NCBI GenBank assembly: GCA_956465555.1
Contig: OY101122.1
Coordinates: 507,001 to 571,000, forward strand
Direction: 5' to 3'
Length of the DNA: 64,000 bases
Source of the DNA: Nitzschia sp. pyKryTriq1
Lineage: Eukaryota; Bacillariophyta; Bacillariophyceae; Bacillariales; Bacillariaceae
Below are positions 10,299 through 21,400 of the stretch, one piece after another (the first letter of the stretch is position 1; each line of letters begins with the position of its first letter). A model generated the notes under the pieces. The model made no database searches, was not told where the DNA came from, and worked only from the letters and a program-made list of their open reading frames with translations. Position numbers and translations under genes: made by a program.

Positions 10299-10807
10299 GA
10301 CCGGACAGGGACGACTACAACAAGCTGTCCAGAGTAATCAGGTACCTGCAAGGATCAAAGAGTCTTCCACTTACCCTTGAAGCCGACGAGAATGGAGTCA
10401 TACAATGGTGGATCGACGCGTCATTCGCGGTTCACAGCAACATGCGTAGCCACACCGGCGCGGCCATGTCGATGGGAAAAGGTGCCGTATACTCAATGTC
10501 CACGAAGCAGAAGATTAACACGAAGAGCTCAACAGAAGCAGAGCTGGTCGGAGTCGATGATGGCATGCCAATGGTAGTGTGGACGCGCAACTTCCTAGAA
10601 GCACAGGGCTTCCAGGTAGGAGACAACGTCGTAGTATATCAGGATAATCATCAGAGCGCCATTTTACTAGAACGAAACGGTAAGGCATCCAGCGGCCGTC
10701 ACACCAGGCACATCGACATCCGATATTTCTTTGCCACGGACCGCATCAAAAAAGGTGAAATGCGAGTCGAGTATTGCCCCACTGAAGAGATGATAGGTGA
10801 CTTCTTC

Positions 10808-10983
10808 TCACCCCCGCTACCGTTCGTTCTTCTAGTGGTTGAGTAGGGAAACAACAATGAGTATCATCTCTTGTTCTCATTGTTGTCTACGAATCTAACG
10901 ATACGAAGGTTACTGTTACACTGTGTGTTTAGCTTAGACTGACTTTGTTATCTTAGTGATACAATAGTCTGGCTTTTCACCGT
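10808..10983 (+). repeat. Right direct repeat of the Copia remnant
   Basis: This is the second copy of the 176-bp direct repeat. It begins at the end of the RNase H coding part. It is the 3' end of the fossil. Confidence 0.85.
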
Positions 10984-11272
10984 TGTTTCAACAGTGCGAT
11001 CCCTAAAACCCGACCAAATACCAAATGGACTTGGCAGTAAAGGTAGAGCAACAAAACACGGACTCTCGTCCTACAGTAACGATGAGTCCCTTCCCTTCCC
11101 ATCACTTCACAGTTCGTATGATATGATATTACTGTACATATGTCCAGCACACCAGAATCCGGCCAGCAGAATGTCAGGTGCTAGCTAATAGTAGTGCTTA
11201 CCGTTGCTTGTGTCCATATGCATGCAATCTCCCTCGATTGCCTAAATGTGCCCTATATTCTCTACTAGGGTG

Positions 11273-11944
11273 TTATACTGGGGACTTTCTGCCAACAAAT
11301 TGTACAACTGCGGCAGTGCCTGTGTGTAGAGTTCCCTCGACGACGTTCCGAACCAGTTCCTCGTTTCGCTCGATGGCGAGGTTTCCATCGAACGCTTCAA
11401 ACATAATTTGGGACGAAAAGGTTAGCTCGGCCGATGGTGGTCCTCCTGTTTTGTATTTCAGTTGGTCGGGTGTGTAACACTCCAGCACGAACGTTCCACC
11501 AGCCTTTAAGGAAGTTGGAATTGCTTGAAGAACTCTTGATCGAATGGGAGGTGGCAAGTGGCAGAATATCCCGACAACACAGTCCCATTGCTCTGTTCCA
11601 AAATTGTACTCTCCCAGATCGGCCAAGACTGTCGTTATTGATACACCCCTTTGCTTTGCTAGAAATTCAGCCTTGTTGAGACCTTCTTTGGATATATCAA
11701 CAGAGGTCACATTGCAACCTTGCTGAGCCATGAACACACCATTCCGTCCTTCGCCGTCGGCCATCAAAAGACAGTTGGCTCCGGTTGGTAGATTCAATAG
11801 GGGAAGGATATCTTTAAGAAAGTCATTAGGCTCGGTCCCGTAAACAAACAAAGCTTTATCTGAATACTTGCCATCCCAAAAGGAAGCACCGTGCGAAACG
11901 CATGACATGTTGAATGTTGAAAGAGGCTTCGCAATAACTTGCAC
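11273..11944 (-). CDS. Class I SAM-dependent methyltransferase, TehB/thiopurine-methyltransferase-like
   Basis: Single exon, 223 residues. The opening FWDGKYSDKALFVYGTEPNDFL is typical of small TehB-like and UbiE-like methyltransferases. Then come a SAM-binding loop, LLMADGEGRNGVFMA (about 57-71, in place of the common LDxGxGxG), an acidic strand end (VTSVDISKEGL) and FGTEQWDCVVGIFCHLP (motif IV region). Start choice is open: the first Met gives MQVIAKPL, while MSCVSHG at residue 13 is equally good and nearer the conserved part. No signal peptide is seen, so a cytosolic enzyme is likely. The substrate is unknown. Confidence 0.8.
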   Translation of the reverse strand: MQVIAKPLSTFNMSCVSHGASFWDGKYSDKALFVYGTEPNDFLKDILPLLNLPTGANCLLMADGEGRNGVFMAQQGCNVTSVDISKEGLNKAEFLAKQRGVSITTVLADLGEYNFGTEQWDCVVGIFCHLPPPIRSRVLQAIPTSLKAGGTFVLECYTPDQLKYKTGGPPSAELTFSSQIMFEAFDGNLAIERNEELVRNVVEGTLHTGTAAVVQFVGRKSPV

Positions 11945-12427
11945 GTGATTTGCAATGGTTGGGTGTCAGAGGCAAGTTGCAAGCAGGGGGGTGAGCCCGG
12001 GCGTGTACGATCTACCGGATGTGGGGGGATACAAGGAACGATATGGCGCCGTACGCAGTGTCGGGTATCAATCAGTCTCTTCTCTTCAAACATCTCTACC
12101 GTATTGCCATTGTCGTTGGTCGTTGGTCGTTGGGCGTTCTATGCGGTTCGAGGTTGCGGCGAATGAATGCGATTTTTATTAGTATGTCCGCGTGTCCGAC
12201 GATTCGGCGGACGTACGAAAAGACAGACTGGGGACTTGGACTGGGGACTCCTCACCCCCACAACTCGCACATCAATAGTAGAAGGTGAACCTCCTTTTGC
12301 TTGTAGCTTCTCTACGGAATGATTTGTTCTCTACCATTCGTAGTTATGTGGTTGTGGTCCTCGTAGGACACAATACGATGAATGCTCGAAAATCACTCCT
12401 ACACCACCATTTTCAAAACAAAAAAGA
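11945..12427. other. Intergenic spacer
   Basis: No gene supported. It lies between the start of the methyltransferase and the 3' end of the cyclase-like gene. A duplicated GTTGGTCGTTGGTCGTTGGG stretch sits near 12116-12135. Confidence 0.4.
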
Positions 12428-15400
12428 CTATTTGCTCAAGAGTGGATGCCACCCAGCCCATCCGTCGGGTGCCTTGCCCCCTTTAGACTTCATGAAGTGC
12501 ACCAGGTAGCTGCATGGCCCATCAGCGGTTTCATTTCGATACAGTTCCTTGCGATCCGGGGTATTGTCCATTTCATCGTGCAAGTAGCCTTCTTCCATAG
12601 CAGCATCGACCATGATTTCATTGGCATACTCCAATTTACGAATTGCCGCTGGCCAATCACCGGCATAATATGCCTTCATTCCTGCATTGAATTCAGATTC
12701 AAAGTCATCCGTGACGTGATGCCTCATGGCTTGTAAGTCCTGGTCACTGTTCCAGATGGAAGGGACGTATTGTTCTGCATCGATATCGGCCAAATCGTCA
12801 GAACGACTGAACAAAAAGAAGTCTGCTCCCTTGTGACGAGCGTCAAAGGTAAAAATCTTTTGAATCCGGACGCTCCCCTTGACGGTCACACGATCGACAT
12901 TGCGAAGTTGGCTTTTTGCCGTGTCAGACATGAGCTCCTGGACAGCTTCGCTCAGCAGAATGGTAACTCCATAGTGTTTACAGGCACTCATCATTCTCGA
13001 AGCCATGTTGACATGAGGAGAAAGATAAGTCGCATCAATCTTGTATTCACTTCCAACTGCACCTTCCACGGCCCACCCGGCATCCATGCCAAAAATCATA
13101 TTCACCTCAAAGGCCCCCACGCCTGCACTAAGCCGGAAATCTCGACTCCAACCTCTCAACTTGTTGTCTCGATGAATACCAGCAAAGGATTTCAACATGC
13201 CAATGACTGCTCGATCCGTAAATGTAGCAATACCTGGTAGTGACTGTAGCGACAGCTTCATAGCATCCGCCATAGCATCGTGTTCATGAGTGCTTGAGGC
13301 CTTGCTTTTGACGAGTTGCGGAATGCTTCGAGTATGGGACAGTCTGGCCCAGGAATTCAATTTACTTCCTTCCGATGTCGATCGGATATGGGCAGGACTA
13401 ATCTTGTGCTTTTTCTTCACCGACTTCTTGGCATCGGATGTAGAGAATACAACCTTGGTTGCTTCCTCCAGCTTCTCGACGACTTCTTTGACAAGACCGA
13501 TTCGAAAGACCATGAGAAAGGCAGCTCCCAAATTTTTGTTACATTGACCGGAGTCTCCAAAGCCCCATCGGTACACTTCGTCGTGCAGGACCCGTGCAAC
13601 ATCATTGATCAAGATCATGACGTCTCCACCCAAACATTTCAGAGCATGATCGAATCCATTGATGGCCGCGAAAGCAAAGAGAGCATACACTGACTTCCCA
13701 GGAACGGTGGGATTGAACACTTCGGCAAGAGCCCCTTCTCGCGAAGCCAGATTTGTTGAAATGATATCAGCTCCAGCAACGCCTATTTGGCGAGAAAGCA
13801 TGGACGGGGTTTTGTTAGTACAAAGTAGAGGTAAATCCAGGAAGACGGATGGAGCAAAAAATGGATTCGACTTACCCCAACATTTTCGAAGCAAGTCAGT
13901 AATCTTGGCAACTGCGGTAATCAGCTGTTCTGTTTCGTAAGTGCCAAATCCGTCTCCTTCCGAGCCGTCGCCATCAGAACCGTGACTGGTTGACGCTTCC
14001 GATTCTGAGTCACTAATAACGCTCCGATTGTCTCCACCGGATATGGCAGCTTGGGCTAGTGGATTCTTAGCATAACGAGCCACAATCTTAAGCATACTGC
14101 GAAGAGGACCTAGGACCATATCCTCAGCATCTCGTCTCAGTACAGAGAGCCCCCCGAGGACTGTCATGAGCAAACAAAACTGAAGGACAAAAGATGCCAA
14201 AGCTCTGTCACCCAGACATACCACGTCGTTGCACATTGCGATACAGATGAGAATCAACTATTGCCAAATACAAAGCCCAGAAGTGGGAGTATTGGTACTT
14301 ACGAGCTTTCAATAGCGTGAGTTTGATTGAAGCAGGCAGAAATTTGAAAGTTGGTATAAATTGAGCCCCCATCCTCCAGAACGAGAGTGTCCATGGCACT
14401 AGATGACTGTTCGGTCTGAACATTTCCGCTTCTCAGACCGAAATTCTGAGCAACAGATCGCAAATCCCCACCTCTGGTCCCTTCTAGGGCTCCCACAATA
14501 CATTCTCCGTAAGAATCTTCGATGTCTTGCAGCGGCATATCGTATCTTGCTTCCACCTTCGAACACGGCATTTGCAAAAATTTCAAGTTTCCAACTGCCA
14601 AGGATTCGAATTGTTCTTGGCAGCGGGCGGGTTGGAGGACCAAAGCTAGTAAGAAGTCTTCAGTGGAAGAGGTAATCAAGTCGTACTCTCTCGGATACCA
14701 GGACGTGGCCCACGCTTCTACTGAGTCGACTAGGAATATGCAACTCGATTCACTTTCAATAGTCACCAAAAGATTGGTCCCTTGTAACTGTCCGATCATT
14801 TCGGAAGGCACTGAATTCACAACCCCACTGAAGGAAATGAGGGTGATCATGGGGAAGACACCTAGGATCATGACTAAAATAGTCAGGGCTCGGTACGAGT
14901 TGGTGACCATCAGAGCTGTACCAATGTTGGAAGCGTTGATCAAGGCAACATTACGTTGCCTTTGCTCCATACGCATTATATTAGGGGCCCGGGCGCTCTG
15001 TTTCATATCACCTTCATCGGGGAATTTCTCTGATTTATCGAGTCTTATCTTTCTTTCGAAGTCCCTTTGTTTTTCTCGCTTCAGATATTTTGTGTTGACC
15101 CACATGTTCTTCCAGTGCCGTACCAACCCAAATACTCTGAGGCGTACACAAGCATAAAAGGCTCTGCCCGCAAAGGAATCTAGTCGCGTTGGACCGCTGA
15201 TGGCAAGTAAGGTAGCATACAAAAAGGAAAATTTCGGCCGTTCATCGCACCTCAAGTCGGGTTGGAGCAAACAGAGAAACTCAGGCACGAAAAATCCCAA
15301 AGACACTGCTTCGACAACCAAGTGTAATCCACTGATGAACCGAACCGTCGTAGGGGTGTAAGCTTTGTCAGATTGAATCAAAGAATGATAATCGTTGGGT

Positions 15401-17093
15401 CGGATAAATACTTCAAAGACTAGTTCCAGCGTCAGAATGCACCAAATGACAAAATTGATAACAGCCACTGAGTAGTCCGCATTTGTGGGAAAGAATGCAA
15501 GCGTCGCTTGATCGATAAACATGTACCAAATACTGCAGAGGACAACGACATTGACGGCAGTAACGGTAGTCGAGCATTCGTAGGGTTTGAGGCCATTTAA
15601 GAAGGAATGCGCCTGCCGCTTCATAAATATGACGACGACCTCTGAGCATCGAAAGAGCCGAGCTCCAATGGCAAATACAAAGAGGTCGTAGACCAAAAAG
15701 AATGGCAAGAGAAGCACCTCAAGGATATTTTCGACTACCTTGAAAGCCGTTTCGTTTCCTTCCGCTGGCGCGTTATCTGCTTCATCTTCTCCTTCATCTT
15801 CCAAGGAAGCCCCCATCGCAAATTCTGTCGCTGCTTGTCGTGCCGCTTCTTCTCCCGCTTTGTTCAATACCGGCTCCATAAAGTCTACAGTTAAACGACG
15901 CGTAAGCATTGCGCCGATTCTTCACTTGAGTCACAAATGCCGGAAACCCACTACTTACCTGGATCTCCTCGCACATCGATACCCGTATCGGCCCTCGTAA
16001 CAGTATAAAAGACCGCATTCTCCTCATAATGAATTGTCTTGACGGTTCCCAGTACGTAAAGGTAAGGTCCCCGTTGCTCGTCCGAGGAATTTCCACTTCC
16101 TGGGGGGAATCCGTGCCGGTTGACACAGTTGGCCCATCGCGAATTGTGATTACTGATCAAGGTGGGATCTCCAATGCTGTATCGATATACAGCAGCTTTT
16201 TTCTGCGCATCACTACCCATTTCCCCAGGACCGTCTTCCAGACTACTTCCATGGCGCGTGAACCGAGCGAGGGCTCCTCCGCTGCGTCGTGCTATGCTAT
16301 GTCGGAAGTTCTGAGATTTCCGCGACAAATTGCTTGTAAAAATCACGGTGTTAGAAATCGAGGTCCCACTAGATGTTGTGTTGCCAATACCAGCGCTACC
16401 GTTTTCCACCGACGAACCCGTACTTTCATGATTGCTCCCAGTACTTGTGCTCCTACCTCCCAGACTTAAACTGCGACGCAACCCCCCTGGCGGTCTTGGA
16501 CTTTTGAGTGTGCTATTTGGAACGACAGCACTGCGAAACTGTGAGTTTCGACTTGGAGGTCGAAGGCGCCCCGTTGGGGAACTCAAGAAGGAGCTAATTG
16601 CCGACCCCGACGAGGATTTGACAATCGGCGGTGATTTTGCGTGGTTTGTTCCTTCAAGATCACTGTCGCTATTGTCGTCACCCTCCAAAACCCCCGCGTC
16701 GTCCAAATATGTTTTAAATTGTCTTGGTTTTTGGAAACGCGGCCGAGTAGAACTTCCCTCGCTCAACGGAACAGAATACGTACTTCCCATTCCTAGAGTA
16801 CTGGCCATGTTCGATCTCATCTCAGGCCCCGAAACGGATCTCGCAGGGGGCTCCGGAGATGACGGAGCACTACTTGTATCGGGGAGTGGCGCAGTTTGTT
16901 TTTGCGCCGGATACCGCGAGTCCTGCGATCTTGTACTCGCACCAGCATTTGTGCTGCTGGGTAATCCTCGAAAAGATTGTGAATTCACCAATTCTTCGGA
17001 ACGTTCTTCCACGATGTTGGGGAGGTTGCCCCCACTTTCGCCTCGTAATCCGTCGATGCTTTCCTTGCTACTTCCGCCAGGAGATGGATACAT
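12428..17093 (-). CDS. Multi-pass membrane protein with class III nucleotide cyclase-like domain, possibly catalytically dead
   Basis: Four exons (17093-15959, 15884-14303, 14204-13876, 13782-12428) with GT-AG introns of 74, 98 and 93 bases give 1466 residues in one frame. Residues 1-378 are Ser/Pro-rich and disordered, ending in a small beta-rich stretch. Next come about five membrane segments. The fourth is followed by an Arg-rich run (CVRLRVFGLVRHWKNMW), which recalls a voltage-sensor S4. A probably extracytosolic stretch and a last membrane helix (ALASFVLQFCLLMTVLGGLSVL) follow. The cyclase homology domain spans about 1018-1330: NPTVPGKSVYALFAFAAINGF, NKNLGAAFLMVF, SEYKIDATYLSPHVNMASRM and DRVTVKGSVRIQ. 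It resembles protist channel-linked cyclases, but the two aspartates that bind metal in active cyclases are Ala here (FAFAAI, NLGAAF). The C-terminus (EFNAGMKAYYAGDW to APDGWAGW) matches the usual tail of this family. It is either regulatory or degenerate. Confidence 0.82.
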
Positions 17094-17424
17094 GCTGTCC
17101 CTGTATTTTTATAGAAAGGAAGGATTAAGGGGCTTTATAGTCTACTTGTATTGGGAATAAAGCACTACAGGGACATTGTCATGAACACATGTTGATGCTT
17201 GATGATTGATGATGCCTTTCGTCTTTCGTCGCTTTCGCGCTTGAACTGATGCCAGCTGCCGCAGGCAGCGCGTGGCGATACGTTCTGGCTTGTTTGTCCC
17301 TCGTGGCTGGCAGGCGTACAGACGCGGCTATTTTTTGGCGTTGGTGGGTTGGGGGACTTCTTGCCGGTATCATACTGTTTTAACGCCCATTAGAAAAAGT
17401 GTCCCTATAGCTCAACCATATATA

Positions 17425-17658
17425 TTAGAATCCATTTAGTACAAGTTCTTGATTGACTCGTTGCGCAGGAGTCCTTGCTGCTGGAGTATTGGTCACTGGA
17501 GTAGTCTTCCTCCCTGGTGCCCCAGCAGGAGGAGGATCCTCGTAGTTGTCATCCGGGATGAGGTGTGGTGTCCCGGTTGCGGGCGGGCAGCCAGGAGTGG
17601 TTTTTCCCTCCCCAATTTGATCGTCAGTCTCATCGACGAGCAAATCTTCAGTGAACAT
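17425..17658 (-). CDS. Small acidic, Pro/Thr-rich ORF, uncertain
   Basis: 77 residues, starting MFTEDLLVDETDDQIGEG and then rich in Pro, Thr and Ala. Composition is more protein-like than the GTAC-derived ORFs nearby. No domain is recognised. It may be a short gene or a leftover of a longer coding region, for example the linker part of a retroelement polyprotein. Confidence 0.25.
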   Translation of the reverse strand: MFTEDLLVDETDDQIGEGKTTPGCPPATGTPHLIPDDNYEDPPPAGAPGRKTTPVTNTPAARTPAQRVNQELVLNGF

Positions 17659-18237
17659 CTTGAGAGAGGTCAGGATCTCTTTCTACCACGAGGGAACTGC
17701 GAGCCGGTGGGTTGTACTACTACTATGGTGTCTAGTACTACTATACAAGCTTCCGGAAGTAGTTGTATGGTGCCAACTATACATCTGAGGCGCAGAATCT
17801 CCAGGATGGTGGATCTGTTTTCCAGGGGATTCTCCAGGGGATTCTCCATGGTCTCCTTAGAGATTCTCCTAGGAGAAAGGTCATACGTTCTTCCTTTACA
17901 TCCAATTGCCGAATTCACCTGCCTGTATTCACCTGCCGAATTTACCTGCCGAACCCACCACCTGCCTGAATTTGCACGTGCTACCGAGCTAGGGAGCGTC
18001 TCGTGCTCAGTACCAGGTATATACAGTACATACGGGTAGTATTATTTGTAGAAAGCTGTGACGTCGAATGATGACGTCAACGAATCACAGAATGTAGCAT
18101 TAATAATTTTTTCTTCAGACATGTAGAAACCAAAACCCAGAAACGTCAGCAGCGTACACAGCACCGACGTCGAAGTTGAACTCCAAGAGCCACCTTCCGT
18201 CGTCAAGCGATCGCGGCAGACGTGTAGAGACAACGCT

Positions 18238-18420
18238 GTAGGTAGAACGTACTGTAGCCACATACCTGGTACCCAGCGTACCGGTACCTGGTACGCCTGG
18301 TACAAGTACCACGCACAGGTACAGGTACCCCGGCGGTACACTTGGAACCCCGCGCGCAGCTCTAAGTACAGTACGGGTACCGGTAGACTACAAGTACTTT
18401 TTAACTTGTACCGGTACACA
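18238..18420. repeat. GTAC-palindrome cluster
   Basis: Overlapping GGTACC, TACCGGTAC and CAGGTAC units cover about 180 bases, roughly 270-450 bases upstream of the mTERF start codon. Confidence 0.7.
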
Positions 18421-18687
18421 GCCGATCCAATCCGCCATCCACCCCCCTGTGCCATCCCTCTCGCATTTGATGTTGTGCATCCGGAGAAAGACGACTCCTT
18501 TCTGGACATGATCGCATCTATTCGCCGCATTTGAGCTTTGGACGGTTCTACCTGCACGGTACGGTGCCAGTACAAGTACGGCGCTTTAACTTCTTGCGTA
18601 TCATCTTTGACCCTCCTTGCAGCTTGCTTGAGGCCGGCGACGATCTGTATCTTGCCAGCGTTTCAATTCGACTTAATAGAAGAGACC

Positions 18688-20984
18688 ATGAGAATAGATT
18701 GCTCCAAGGCAGCCGCTTTGCTTTTATTGGTATTCACATCGACAACCAATGGGCTGTCTTCGTCGGATGCCGCGTCGGCGGGTCGGGGCCGAACAGGAGG
18801 GGATCTTAGAGGGAAACCGATACCGCGACTGGCCTCAACGACCACTGCGGCTCCAGATAACACTGGTGAGTTTTCACAGCGCGGCAAGATCATTTCACTC
18901 GATGTGATCTGTGATGGAAGGATCGGCCCTTTCGTGTTTCGTGGTATGGTGCTTTGTCAGTGCCGCTTTCTCACCGCGGATTTCTCGGTTCCCTTTCGTT
19001 TGCAGATCTGAAGCGGAGACGGAAACGTAAAGTGGCTGGTGCACCCTTGGTAGATTCTGCGCTGTTGCGTTTCGTATCGGAGCAGAAGAAACGCCAGGAA
19101 GAACAACTAGCATGGGAACCTGACGTCCCGCCCGGGCCAACAGCAATGGAAGCCTTGACGAACCCAGAGACACAACTCACTGACAAGAGGTCGACAAATC
19201 AGTTATCTGCGACATCTGCAGACGAAGACGAAGGATCCGTGGTCTTGAATTCGGAAGCCGTATTGAATTCCATGGCTGCAACTCTGCAAGGGAAAGATCA
19301 ACTTGACCCATGGATGGGACAATACAATTGCAATCGAGTAGCGCAAAAGCTAATATCATTGGGTGCCGATGCAGAATCCGCAATGCGAGCAGGAGAAAAG
19401 GTGCAGAGCTATGTATTGAAGAGGACTGCTCGACGACGGATCCGCATCTTTTTGAGAGAACGAGACTCGCTATGGAACAAACTCGACGACGATCGTGCCA
19501 CTACACAACTGCAACAGCTTGTTGACAGCAGAGTGTCGCGATTAGGTATCATGCACCCGAATTATGGATTCAGCGACGTGGTGGAGCTGATGTCGGGGTT
19601 TGGATTGACAGGCACAGACATTTGTACAATACTGATGCACAGTCCGAGCGTTGCGATTATGATGCCACGCAGGTCCATTGCAGAATCGATTCCATCGACC
19701 AACCCCGAAACCGACCAAGACAGTATGACAATACCCGCCGGTGATACTTTGGAAGATACCTTAAGTCGTTCGTTCGTCGGTTTATTGCAGAATGATCTTG
19801 GCTTACGGAAATATGACGCCAGGAAAGTGTTGCGAGGTTGCCCAGGTCTCTTATCAGCGAGGGGGTCTCAGGCAGCCGTCCAAATCGTTATTATGATGAC
19901 CAAGCTAGGCGTTTCCAAAAATTCAATCGGGAGAGACAAAACGGCTCTTCCCGTTCTGCTCTCGCGATCCCCGGCTGCCCTGTTTCGTCTCGTATCTTTT
20001 CTATGCAGCGACAAAGTGAGAATGCCGGTTTCTGGCATCGGGCCACTTCTACGACGTTCCATCAGTCAAGAATTGCTAGACAATGTGGCCCCCGCTCCGA
20101 GATTACAACAGGCACTGCAGCCAGAAGAGCTGGGGGGTGGTGATGCTAGCGACCAATACGAAGGATCTACCTTCTGGGGTCGCTATCGAGAGGAAAGAAC
20201 CCAGACAGTCAATGCTATGTACAAAAATATGACAGCTACTGCCCAAGCGCTACGATTCGAGGTTGGGGCCAAAGACTTGGGGAAATTGATTTCCGCGTAT
20301 CCTTCCGTGTTGCTGCTCAATGCGGAAGAACAAATTTCACCAGCCGTGTCATATCTGGTGGACGAACTTGGAATTAGGGAGGATGGCTTGCCTGGTGTCT
20401 TGCAGCAATATCCCATGCTACTCGGGACGGATATTGAAAATATGAAAGATGTGACTTCCTTTTTGGAGTATCTTGGGGTTGATCAGGCAGACCTCGGAAG
20501 TATCTTTCGGGCCTTTCCTGCTTTGCTAACCATGGACGTTGAGAAAGAGATGGCACCAGCTGTGGATTTTTTAATTGAGATTGGAGTTTCCAACGTCGGT
20601 TCTTTCGTAACATCTCTGCCGCCTGTGCTTGGCTATTCCGTGGAAAAGGAACTTCGACCGAAATGGGAATATTTGCAAAGGGTTTGCTTACAGCCCACAT
20701 TTGAAATCAACAACTTCCCGGCTTACTTTTCATACCCGTTTGATCGAGTAATAAGAACGCGATACGAATATCTTGAGGCCAAGGGAATTGCGAGACAGCT
20801 GGTTCCCGTTGACGCCGTTGTGCGATTCGGTGATGTGGATTTCGCGACTAGAATTGCACGGGACGAGGACGGCGGCAAGGTCTTTCGAGCTTTTACCGAA
20901 AAGCGCAATAAAGCGGCCAGGGCAGTCCAGAAGAATAAGCGACAACCACGATCCCCAAAAGTAACTCGTCCAAAAACAGCCTAA
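18688..20984 (+). CDS. mTERF-domain protein, organelle-targeted
   Basis: Two exons (18688-18865 and 19006-20984) with a 140-base GT-AG intron give 718 residues. mTERF proteins bind organelle nucleic acid and control transcription, splicing or ribosome assembly in mitochondria or plastids. The C-terminal half (about 300-640) holds repeated helical mTERF units with the usual proline-hydrophobic signature: VLRGCPGLLSAR, ISAYPSVLLLN, LQQYPMLLGTD, FRAFPALLTMD, SLPPVLGYS, FPAYFSYPFD. The N-terminus (MRIDCSKAAALLLLVFTSTTNG) is a signal peptide, which in diatoms favours a plastid over a mitochondrial destination, though no clear Phe motif follows. The middle is basic and rich in Lys/Arg. The end is basic (KNKRQPRSPKVTRPK), suiting nucleic-acid contact. 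Confidence 0.88.
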
Positions 20985-21169
20985 TGAAAAGTTCTTGAAC
21001 TTCCACTTTTAGGTCAACCAAACAAACGACTATACCTTTTCTCCAAGCCATCAAGAATTCTAGGGAATCATCAGTTCCAGCTGCCTGGAGTACGATACTA
21101 CCCCGAAGTAGCAAGCACAGTAGCTTCAGTAGTTCTCTAGCTAGCGTAGATGGTATCTCTCTACTAGTA

Positions 21170-21171
<2 letters not shown>

Positions 21172-21202
<31 letters not shown>
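21172..21202. repeat. (CT)n microsatellite
   Basis: About 15 uninterrupted CT units. Confidence 0.95.
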
Positions 21203-21205
<3 letters not shown>

Positions 21206-21300
21206 CGACTGAGAACAGCACCACATAGTGCCGTGCCCGGCGCCAGTGCTGAGTGTTGATAGCTCGCCAAATACTAATAGCTTCTGACTATTACGTAGTC

Positions 21301-21400
21301 TATATCGTAAAGGAGCGAAAAAGTGCACTGTCTAATTTAGCTACTACTTGTAGGCTACCTTGACACTCGAGAGCAATGCATCGCTCTTGCGCCGGAACGA
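21301..21400 (+). repeat. Dispersed ~90-100 bp repeat, copy 1
   Basis: It starts TATATCGTAAAGGAGCG and ends CTTGCGCCGGAACGA. It matches 33101-33189 in the same orientation apart from a few substitutions and about 11 extra bases. A 25-bp piece recurs inverted at 31691-31715. Confidence 0.8.

Larger units (their letters stand above)
10123..10984 (+). mobile_element. Ty1/Copia LTR retrotransposon remnant (fossil)
   Basis: Two direct repeats, 10123-10298 and 10808-10983 (176 bp each, one difference seen), flank about 510 bp that codes for the end of a Copia pol. The flanked part shows the RNase H region: KSSTEAELVGVDD, YQDNHQSAILLERNGK, HIDIRYFF and CPTEEMIGDFF. Gag, protease, integrase and most of reverse transcriptase are absent, so the copy is broken and internally deleted. 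The near identity of the end repeats suggests a recent insertion or a recent rearrangement. The pol style fits the Copia-like elements known from diatoms. Confidence 0.85.
17094..18687. other. Long divergent spacer with GTAC palindromes
   Basis: It separates the cyclase-like gene from the mTERF gene. Features seen: a small acidic/Pro-rich ORF (17425-17658, listed separately), tandem GGGGATTCTCC units at 17824-17848, CTGCCTGAATT/CACCTGCCGAA near-repeats at 17918-17970, and a dense GTAC cluster at 18238-18420. Confidence 0.5.

Noticed and set aside
15794-16126. Alternative frame after the first intron of the cyclase-like gene
   Set aside because: Using the nearest AG gives a frame that soon stops; the AG at 15885-15886 joins exon 1 to the membrane-protein frame in phase.
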